A stretch of DNA of 7,243 bases from JBOHBN01 sp050698355. GTDB taxonomy: Bacteria > Actinomycetota > Actinomycetes > Streptosporangiales > WHST01. The notes below the pieces were generated by a model that was given only the letters and a program-made list of their open reading frames with translations, had not been told where the DNA came from and searched no databases. Numbering within the stretch: the first letter of the stretch is position 1; each line of letters opens with the position of its first letter. The stretch lies in contig JBOHBN010000242.1 in the NCBI GenBank assembly GCA_050698355.1, positions 1 to 7,243 on the forward strand. The letters run 5' to 3'. The position numbers and the translations under genes are program-made. Of this stretch, positions 1 to 7,243 are shown one piece after another.

Positions 1-120
1 TCACGTCACCAACGGCGACAACCCCCGGACCGCCACGACATCGGCGTCGATCACTCAGCGTCGATGACGCTCAAACCGTCGTGATCACCCTGCCACAGCG
101 ACAGACACCGTGGCGGCTAA
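1..120. other. No recognisable gene; sequence before the nrfD-like remnant
   Basis: No reading frame here gives a protein I recognise. The frame that carries the NrfD-like tail downstream is stopped at 82-84 (TGA) and again at 118-120 (TAA), and its translation is not hydrophobic. A second frame is open only to a TGA at 65-67, and a third runs open through the region without a family-like sequence. A small dyad is present: AGCGTC at 57-62 and GACGCT at 66-71, around GAT. The window edge prevents deciding whether this is the end of another gene, an insertion or intergenic DNA. Confidence 0.5.
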
Positions 121-231
121 CAGGTGCCCGGGTGGGCGGGCCCGATCGCCGGCGGGCTCATCGCGCAGGTCGCCCTGATCGCGTACGAGAGCGTGTACGT
201 GCGGGCCGGGCAGGACGTGCCCCTTTCATGA
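121..231 (+). pseudogene. C-terminal remnant of an NrfD/PsrC-like membrane subunit
   Basis: Seen: reading from 121 to the TGA at 229-231 gives about 36 residues, made of one hydrophobic helix (Gly/Ala/Ile/Leu-rich) followed by the tail AYESVYVRAGQDVPLS. The stop lies ten bases before the molybdoenzyme start, and its last base begins that gene's Shine-Dalgarno sequence. An in-frame TAA at 118-120 cuts it off from anything upstream, and the other two upstream frames do not encode membrane helices. Known: NrfD-type proteins are polytopic quinone-linked subunits that partner MopB catalytic and ferredoxin-like subunits, often in the same operon. Inferred: this is the 3' end of such a gene, truncated by deletion or insertion at about position 120, or by an assembly join. 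A GTG at 124 could start a 35-residue peptide, but no ribosome binding site supports it. Family assignment rests on the short tail, the membrane helix and the context, so it is moderate. Confidence 0.5.
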
Positions 232-236
232 GGGAA
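231..236 (+). promoter_or_regulatory. Ribosome binding site of the molybdoenzyme gene
   Basis: AGGGAA lies five bases before the ATG at 242. It begins on the last base of the upstream TGA stop, an arrangement typical of translationally coupled genes within one operon. It fixes the ATG at 242 as the start. Confidence 0.7.
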
Positions 237-241
237 CTGTC

Positions 242-3076
242 ATGACGATCGACCTGCCCGGCGCCCGTACACACGAGCGGCTACGGAACTACCCGCCGCC
301 CGAGGAGTGGGACCACCACGTCGCCTACGACGCGAAGGCCCACCCGCGGAAGGTCACGCGGGAGTTCATGCTGATCCCGACGACCTGCTTCAACTGCGAG
401 TCGGCGTGCGGGCTGCTCGCGTACGTCGACAAGGGCGACCTGTCCGTACGCAAGATCGAGGGCAACCCCGCGCATCCTGGCTCGCGCGGGCGCAACTGCG
501 CCAAGGGCCCGGCGACGATCAACCAGGTGAACGACCCGGAGCGGATCCTGTACCCGCTGCGGCGCCTCGGCGAGCGAGGGTCGGGCCGGTGGGAGCGCTG
601 CTCCTGGGACGAGGCGCTCGACGACGTCGCGGCCCGGATCCGCCGCGCGATCGTCGAGGACCGCCGCGACGAGGTCGTCTACCACGTGGGCAGGCCCGGC
701 GAGGACGGCTTCGCCGAGCGGTTCCTGCAGGCGTGGGGGGTCGACGGGCACAACAGCCATACGAACATCTGCTCGTCGGGGGCGCGGTTCGGGTACGGCC
801 TGTGGGGCGGCTACGACCGCCCCTCCCCCGACCACGCGAACGCCAGGGTCATCCTGCTGCTGTCCAGCCACCTGGAGACCGGGCACTACTTCAACCCGCA
901 CGCCCAGCGGATCATGGAGGGCAAGGCCGGCGGGGCGAAGCTCGTCGTCATCGACCCGCGGATGTCGAACACCGCCGCGCACGCCGACGTGTGGCTCGCG
1001 CCGTGGCCGGGCAGCGAGGCCGCGATCCTGCTCGCAATCTCGTCGTACCTGATCCGCACCCGCCAGATCGACACCGCGTACGTGCGGCGCTGGGTCAACT
1101 GGGAGACGTACCTGCAGCGGTTGCACCCGGACGAGCCGGTCGCGTTCGAGGCGTTCCTGGACGCGTTGGAGCGCGACTACGCCGGCTACACCTTCGAGTT
1201 CGCCGCCGAGGTCGCGCGGGTGCCCGCCGAGAAGCTCGAGGAGCTGGCGCGCATCGTCGCCGGCGCCGGCACCCAGCTCGCGGCGCACATCTGGCGGTCG
1301 GCCGCCGCGGGCAACCTGGGTGGCTGGCAGGTCGCGCGTTGCCTGTTCTTCCTGAACGTGCTCACCGGCAGCGTCGGTACGAAGGGCGGTACGAGCCCGA
1401 ACGGCTGGAACAAGTTCATCCCGCACGGGCCGAACATGCCCGAGGCGCACGAGGGGTGGAACGAGCTGATCTGGCCGGGCGAGTACCCGCTGTCGACCAA
1501 CGAGATGTCGTTCCTGCTGCCGCAGTTCCTGCGCGAGGGCCGCGGCCGGATGGACGTGTACTTCAGCCGCGTGTACAACCCGGTGTGGACCAACCCGGAC
1601 GGGTTCACCTGGATGGAGGCGCTGACCGACGAGGACAAGGTCGGCTGCCACGTGGCGCTGACCCCGAACTGGTCGGAGACGGCGACGTTTGCCGATTACG
1701 TGCTGCCGATGGGTCACGGCACCGAGCGGCACGACACCCACTCGTACGAGACGCACGCGGGTAAGTGGCTGGGTTTCCGACAGCCCGTACGCCGGGTCGC
1801 GATGGAGAAGCTCGGCAAGGACGTCACCGACACCAGGGACGCGAACCCCGGCGAGGTGTGGGAGGAGAACGAGTTCTGGTTCGAGCTGTCCTGGCGGATC
1901 GACCCGGACGGTTCGCTCGGCCTGCGCCGATACTTCGAGTCGCCGTACCGGCCGGGGGAGAAGGTCACCGTAGACGAGTACTACCGGTGGATCTTCGAGA
2001 ACAACGTGCCGGGGCTGCCGGAGAAGGCAGCCGACGCCGGACTGACGCCGATGGAGTACATGCGCAAGTTCGGCGTCGTCGAGGTCGCCACGGACGTGTA
2101 CCGGCAGGACGAGCGACCGCTGGGCGGGGCCGAGATGGAGGGCGCGGTCGCCGACGAGCACGGCGTGCTGCGCAAGCCGACGACATCCGACTCGACGCCG
2201 CCGCTGATCGGTGAAGCGGGTGCCGTCGGTGTACGGCACGCCGACGGCGACGCGACCGCCGGGTGGTTGACGCCCTCGCGGAAGCTGGAGATCTACTCGA
2301 ACGCCATCGCGGACTTCGGCTGGCCGGAACACGCGACGCCGGGCTACATCGAGTCGCACGTGTCGTACCGGAGCCTCGATCACGAGGCCGGAGAGCTGGT
2401 GCTCGTGCCGACCTTCCGGCTCCCGACGTTGATCCACACCAGGTCGGGCAACGCGAAGTACCTGAACGAGATCAGCAACAGCCACCCGCTGTGGGTGCAC
2501 GCAGGCGACGCCGAGCGGTTCGGTGTGCGTACGGGTGACCTCGTCCGGGTCAACACCGAGATCGGGCACTTCGTCGTGCGGGTGTGGGCGACCCAGGGCG
2601 TCCGTCCCGGGATCATCGCGCTCTCCCACCACATGGGCCGCTGGCGGCTGCACGAGCAGGACGGCAGCAGGTGGGTCAGCGGTCAGGTCGACATCTCGCA
2701 CGAGGGCGATACCTGGCGGTTGCGTTACGAGCAGGGCGTACGGCCGTTCGCGTCGGACGACCCGGACAGCAAGCGGGTGTTCTGGGAGGACCCCGGCGTG
2801 CACCAGAACCTCGCGTTCGCCGTGCACCCCGACCCACTGTCCGGCTCGCACTGCTGGCACCAGCGCGTTCGGCTGGAGCGCGCGCATGCCGACGACCAGT
2901 ACGGGGACGTCGTCGTCGACACGCACAAGTCGGCGGAGGTCTACCAGGAATGGCTCGCGCTGACCCGGCCGGGACCGAACGCCGCGGGCCAGCGCCGCCC
3001 GGAGTTCATGATGCGGCCGGTCAAGCCCAAGCGGAAGGCCTTCTACGCACCCGGTGATCATGAAGGTTCGTCGTAG
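242..3076 (+). CDS. Molybdopterin oxidoreductase catalytic subunit (DMSO reductase family), substrate unknown
   Basis: This 944-residue protein is a Mo-bis-MGD enzyme catalytic subunit. Seen: an N-terminal [4Fe-4S] motif with Cys49, Cys52, Cys56 and Cys86, the last in RGRNCAKGP. Cys177 in HTNICSSG sits where the family places the Mo ligand. Next come the MopB core (IDPR at 237-240, then AD and PGSEAA), a conserved NVLTGSVGTKGG segment near 372-383, TPSRKLEIYS at 677-686, and a C-terminal dinucleotide-binding domain from about 719. A Cys ligand fits the formate dehydrogenase, nitrate reductase and polysulfide/thiosulfate reductase branches. There is no twin-arginine signal or membrane helix, so a cytoplasmic location is inferred. 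The NrfD-like tail just upstream suggests a three-part complex with a ferredoxin-like and a membrane subunit, but neither is intact here. The next gene is convergent, so this is the last gene of its operon. The catalytic subunit itself looks complete; the substrate cannot be read from the sequence. Confidence 0.93.
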   Translation: MTIDLPGARTHERLRNYPPPEEWDHHVAYDAKAHPRKVTREFMLIPTTCFNCESACGLLAYVDKGDLSVRKIEGNPAHPGSRGRNCAKGPATINQVNDPERILYPLRRLGERGSGRWERCSWDEALDDVAARIRRAIVEDRRDEVVYHVGRPGEDGFAERFLQAWGVDGHNSHTNICSSGARFGYGLWGGYDRPSPDHANARVILLLSSHLETGHYFNPHAQRIMEGKAGGAKLVVIDPRMSNTAAHADVWLAPWPGSEAAILLAISSYLIRTRQIDTAYVRRWVNWETYLQRLHPDEPVAFEAFLDALERDYAGYTFEFAAEVARVPAEKLEELARIVAGAGTQLAAHIWRSAAAGNLGGWQVARCLFFLNVLTGSVGTKGGTSPNGWNKFIPHGPNMPEAHEGWNELIWPGEYPLSTNEMSFLLPQFLREGRGRMDVYFSRVYNPVWTNPDGFTWMEALTDEDKVGCHVALTPNWSETATFADYVLPMGHGTERHDTHSYETHAGKWLGFRQPVRRVAMEKLGKDVTDTRDANPGEVWEENEFWFELSWRIDPDGSLGLRRYFESPYRPGEKVTVDEYYRWIFENNVPGLPEKAADAGLTPMEYMRKFGVVEVATDVYRQDERPLGGAEMEGAVADEHGVLRKPTTSDSTPPLIGEAGAVGVRHADGDATAGWLTPSRKLEIYSNAIADFGWPEHATPGYIESHVSYRSLDHEAGELVLVPTFRLPTLIHTRSGNAKYLNEISNSHPLWVHAGDAERFGVRTGDLVRVNTEIGHFVVRVWATQGVRPGIIALSHHMGRWRLHEQDGSRWVSGQVDISHEGDTWRLRYEQGVRPFASDDPDSKRVFWEDPGVHQNLAFAVHPDPLSGSHCWHQRVRLERAHADDQYGDVVVDTHKSAEVYQEWLALTRPGPNAAGQRRPEFMMRPVKPKRKAFYAPGDHEGSS

Positions 3077-3109
3077 CAATAGCTACGCGGATGTTTCATG
3101 ATCACCGGG
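3050..3109. terminator. Nested hairpin between convergent genes, likely bidirectional terminator
   Basis: The outer arms CCCGGTGATCATGAA (3050-3064) and TTCATGATCACCGGG (3095-3109) are perfect 15-bp inverted repeats. Inside the 30-base spacer is a second perfect hairpin: CGTAGC (3072-3077), loop AATA, GCTACG (3082-3087). The left arm covers the last codons of the molybdoenzyme gene, and its TAG stop is in the inner stem. The right arm ends 14 bases beyond the end of the convergent LysR gene. There is no T-tract, which is common in actinobacterial terminators. The symmetry means it could act on both transcripts. A protein-binding operator is a less likely alternative. Confidence 0.65.
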
Positions 3110-3123
3110 AGTGGGGCCCGCTG

Positions 3124-4077
3124 TCAGCGCTCGGCCCCGGTGCCGCTCGGCGCTGGGGATCGCTTCGGGCCGGGTGGGGACTGGCGCTCGGCGATACGCA
3201 GCAGGGCGGTCGCGGACTCCGAGAGCGTCACGCCGCGCAGCCAGATGGCGCGCAGCTTGCGGCGGAGCTCGACGCCCTCGACGGGAACGCGTACGAGCTG
3301 TCCCTGGCGCAGCTCCTGGCCGACGGCGAGGATGCTCAGCGCGGCGGCGCCGGCGCCGGCCGCGACCGCTTCCTTGATCGCCGTCGTCGAGGAGAATTCC
3401 AGGTGCGCGGTCCCGTCGGACAGCTCACCCATCACCCGGGCGAGTGTCTCGCGCGTCCCGGAGCCGGGCTCGCGCTGGATGAACGGGCCGGTCGCGAGCT
3501 GCTCGCGGCTCAGCGGGCCGTCGCTTCGCGCCCACGGGTGGTCCGGTGCGACGACGATGACCAGCTCGTCGCTCGCCACCACCCGCTCGGCCAGCCCGGT
3601 ATGCGGCGACAGGTCCTCGACGAACCCGACATCGACCGCGCCGGAGCGTACGAGCTCGACGACGCCGCGCGAGTTCGCCGCCTCCAGCGCCACGGTCACC
3701 TCCGGCAGCCGCGTGCTCAGCGCGACGAGCCAGCGGGGAACGAGGTACTCCGCGACGGTCATGCTGGCCGCGACGCGCAGCCGGCCGTGCCCGGCGCTGC
3801 GCAGTGCCCGCGCCCCCGCGACCAGCTCGGTCGCCGCCTCGATGACGCCCTGCGCCCACTGGACTACCGTCACGCCCTCGGCGGTCAGCCGCGACCCGGA
3901 ACGCGACCGTTCGAGCAGCCGCAGGCCGAGCCGGTGTTCGACGTGCTGGATCCGCGCACTCGCGGACGGCTGCGAGATGCCGTGTGCTCGCGCGGCCTTG
4001 CCCACGCTGCCGAGCCTGGCGACCAGGAGCAGCAGGTCCAGGTCGGCAAGCTCGGGCGTTTCGGGCGGCAGCGGCAC
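3124..4077 (-). CDS. LysR-family transcriptional regulator (CysL/CbbR-like)
   Basis: This 317-residue protein has the normal length of a LysR regulator. Residues 12-70 form the winged helix-turn-helix, including the signature region GSVGKAARAHGISQPSASARI. Residues ~98-300 form the periplasmic-binding-protein-like effector domain. Within it, REPGSGTRE (202-210) and the AIKEAVAAGAGAAALS stretch (233-248) resemble the CysL/CbbR branch, whose members respond to small metabolites; the ligand here is unknown. The start is a GTG at 4077-4075. It is the only reasonable start, since an in-frame stop lies 33 bases upstream, but no clear Shine-Dalgarno precedes it. The gene follows the DUF2795 gene closely and in the same frame, so the two are probably cotranscribed and translation may rely on coupling. 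It is convergent with the molybdoenzyme gene, not divergent from it, so regulation of that operon cannot be assumed. The Ser/Pro/Gly-rich tail after residue 299 is probably disordered. Confidence 0.92.
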   Translation of the reverse strand: MPLPPETPELADLDLLLLVARLGSVGKAARAHGISQPSASARIQHVEHRLGLRLLERSRSGSRLTAEGVTVVQWAQGVIEAATELVAGARALRSAGHGRLRVAASMTVAEYLVPRWLVALSTRLPEVTVALEAANSRGVVELVRSGAVDVGFVEDLSPHTGLAERVVASDELVIVVAPDHPWARSDGPLSREQLATGPFIQREPGSGTRETLARVMGELSDGTAHLEFSSTTAIKEAVAAGAGAAALSILAVGQELRQGQLVRVPVEGVELRRKLRAIWLRGVTLSESATALLRIAERQSPPGPKRSPAPSGTGAER

Positions 4078-4110
4078 GGTGGCAGCGTACGCGCGCCGCC
4101 GAAGCGCAGG

Positions 4111-4515
4111 TCAGGGACGTTGCTCGGAGCCGCCGCCGAGCGCCTCCCACACGTCCTGCACGGTCTCGTACCGCTGGCCGGCAGGCAGGTCGCGCAGCAT
4201 GTCCAGCACTCCGTCCGGGGCGTGGTTGTCCTGCGCGTCGCGGATCAGCTGATCGCGGTCGGCGGGAAACGCCGCGGGCTTCAGGTGCCTGCCGAGCTCC
4301 GAGCGCGTGCCCACCTCGCTCGGGTCCAGCCCCGGCGGCGTGCCACCGGCGTACGACCCGCTCGGAACCCAGTCGACATTCGGCTCCTGGTCGGCTTGCG
4401 GTTCGGGCTCGCGCCACTCCTCCTGGCGTGGTTCGTGGGCGGAGCGCTCCATCGGCTCCGTCTCCTTCTGCATCTCGTCGTCCAGCTTGGGCCCATGCCT
4501 GTCGCTGCGTTCCAC
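4111..4515 (-). CDS. DUF2795 domain protein
   Basis: This small acidic protein of 134 residues has no established function. Seen: residues ~1-65 are rich in Glu, Arg, Gln and Pro and look disordered. Residues ~71-127 match the DUF2795 fold pattern, with ELGRHL, the AFPADRDQLIRDAQ helix, VLDMLRDLP, and RYETVQDVWEALG at the end. The start chosen is the GTG at 4515-4513, because AGGGAG at 4530-4525 stands nine bases before it. A longer in-frame version beginning at 4629 would add 38 residues of low-complexity Gly/Pro/Arg sequence without such a site and would run through the divergent promoter region. Known: DUF2795 proteins are common in actinobacteria as short single-domain proteins. The gene is divergent from the Clp ATPase and probably heads a transcript that continues into the LysR gene. 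A link to stress is inferred only from this neighbour. Confidence 0.82.
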   Translation of the reverse strand: MERSDRHGPKLDDEMQKETEPMERSAHEPRQEEWREPEPQADQEPNVDWVPSGSYAGGTPPGLDPSEVGTRSELGRHLKPAAFPADRDQLIRDAQDNHAPDGVLDMLRDLPAGQRYETVQDVWEALGGGSEQRP

Positions 4516-4524
4516 CGAACTGCT

Positions 4525-4530
4525 CTCCCT
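4525..4530 (-). promoter_or_regulatory. Ribosome binding site of the DUF2795 gene
   Basis: On the minus strand AGGGAG is followed by nine bases and then the GTG at 4515-4513. This decides the start in favour of GTG 4515 over the upstream in-frame start at 4629. Confidence 0.65.
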
Positions 4531-4558
4531 TCGACCGGTCTGGCCCTCGCCCCGACCG

Positions 4559-4580
4559 ATACCCGCCAGCGCCCGCAAAC
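4559..4580 (-). promoter_or_regulatory. Possible SigB/SigF-type promoter for the DUF2795-LysR transcript
   Basis: The minus strand reads GTTT (4580-4577), twelve bases, then GGGTAT (4564-4559). GGGTAT matches the -10 element of actinobacterial SigB/SigF-type stress promoters and GTTT their -35. The spacer is shorter than the usual 14-18 bases, which weakens the call. The DUF2795 start lies about 43 bases downstream of the -10 box. Confidence 0.25.
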
Positions 4581-4599
4581 ATGCGAGCCCTGGGCCCAC

Positions 4600-4624
4600 G
4601 TGTGGCCGGGGCGATCCTGGGTAC
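4600..4624 (+). promoter_or_regulatory. Possible SigB/SigF-type promoter for the Clp ATPase gene
   Basis: GTGT (4600-4603) is followed by fifteen bases and GGGTAC (4619-4624). The -10 box fits the GGGTA(C/T) consensus of the actinobacterial general-stress sigma factors exactly. The -35 box has one mismatch to GTTT, and the spacing is within the usual range. It would give a leader of about 50 bases before the ATG at 4682. No CIRCE, HAIR or ClgR-type operator was recognised nearby. GGGTAC may also be favoured by this genome's abundance of GTAC. Confidence 0.32.
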
Positions 4625-4668
4625 GCCAAGGGCGGGCCTCACCTGTAGGTGGACCCTCCCTTGGTGAC

Positions 4669-4675
4669 GGAAGGA
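4669..4675 (+). promoter_or_regulatory. Ribosome binding site of the Clp ATPase gene
   Basis: GGAAGGA is placed six bases before the ATG at 4682. It supports this start over the in-frame GTG at 4649, which has no comparable site and would add eleven residues with no family resemblance. Confidence 0.75.
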
Positions 4676-4681
4676 TCTTCG

Positions 4682-7186
<2,505 letters not shown>

Positions 7187-7243
7187 GCCCTCCGCGTCCC
7201 AGCCTGTTCCCGGCACCGTGTCAGTAGCTCAGCCCGCTATAGC
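7187..7243. other. Downstream flank of the Clp gene, no recognisable gene
   Basis: These 57 bases follow the TGA stop of the Clp ATPase and show no open frame of note. The very end has TAGC (7225-7228) and GCTA (7236-7239), and the last eight bases GCTATAGC are a palindrome. This could be the start of a terminator or other dyad that continues beyond the window, but the visible part is too short to call. Confidence 0.4.

Noticed and set aside
30..116. 8-bp inverted repeat CCGCCACG (30-37) and CGTGGCGG (109-116) bracketing the block before the nrfD remnant
   Set aside because: It was considered as the ends of a small inserted element. At this base composition about one such pair is expected by chance in a region this size, and no target duplication is seen.
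281..3079. 932-codon open frame on the minus strand opposite the molybdoenzyme gene
   Set aside because: The translation is rich in Arg, Val, Pro, Leu and His with no family motifs. Long antisense frames are expected opposite high-GC coding sequence, and the plus-strand gene has full cofactor motifs.
78..3108. TGATCACC shared by the left flank (near 79-86) and the right arm of the hairpin (3099-3108) as mobile element ends around the molybdoenzyme gene
   Set aside because: The match is only eight bases, in direct orientation, with no flanking duplication and no transposase.
4572..4588. CGC...GCG near 4575-4584 as a ClgR box
   Set aside because: The two halves are six bases apart, not the five of the ClgR motif as I know it, and the flanking bases do not fit.
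4640..4651. CACCT-GT-AGGTG dyad upstream of the Clp gene as an operator
   Set aside because: The arms are only five bases and match no heat-shock operator I know (CIRCE, HAIR, ClgR).
7187..7243. tRNA or terminator in the final bases
   Set aside because: There is no cloverleaf, and the dyad at the edge is incomplete in this window.

Overview
The window is about 70% G+C. It has strong G/C bias at third codon positions, GTG starts and purine-rich ribosome binding sites. Together with the actinobacterial style of the Clp ATPase and the DUF2795 protein, this points to a high-GC actinobacterium; I cannot place it more finely. The six-base palindrome CGTACG occurs 18 times, spread over all genes on both strands, and looks like a genomic signature.

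Layout. Positions 1-120 hold no recognisable gene. Positions 121-231 encode only the last ~36 residues of a membrane protein that resembles the C-terminus of an NrfD/PsrC-type quinone-interacting subunit. They are cut off from any upstream part by an in-frame stop at 118-120. Ten bases after its stop begins a complete molybdopterin oxidoreductase (242-3076, + strand), the catalytic subunit of a complex iron-sulfur molybdoenzyme. A nested hairpin with a perfect 15-bp outer stem (3050-3109) closes this gene. It sits between two convergent genes and probably serves as a bidirectional terminator.

On the minus strand, transcribed leftward, lie a small DUF2795 protein (4515-4111) and, 33 bases further on, a LysR-family regulator (4077-3124). 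Divergent from these is a ClpC-type AAA+ unfoldase (4682-7186, + strand). It has a Clp N-domain, two AAA+ modules, a short UVR-bearing middle domain and an IGF loop for docking to ClpP. The 166-base divergent control region has GGGTAC on one strand and GGGTAT on the other. Both resemble the -10 element of actinobacterial stress (SigB/SigF-type) promoters and each is oriented toward its gene.

How the parts relate. The window joins two units with no obvious functional link: the end of a respiratory or redox molybdoenzyme operon, and a protein quality-control/stress pair (Clp ATPase with DUF2795 protein) that shares its leftward transcript with a LysR regulator. I see no clearly undescribed system. 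The most notable points are the decayed NrfD partner next to an intact catalytic subunit, the nested inverted repeat, the paired stress-like promoter boxes and the CGTACG enrichment. The last 57 bases (7187-7243) hold no recognisable gene.
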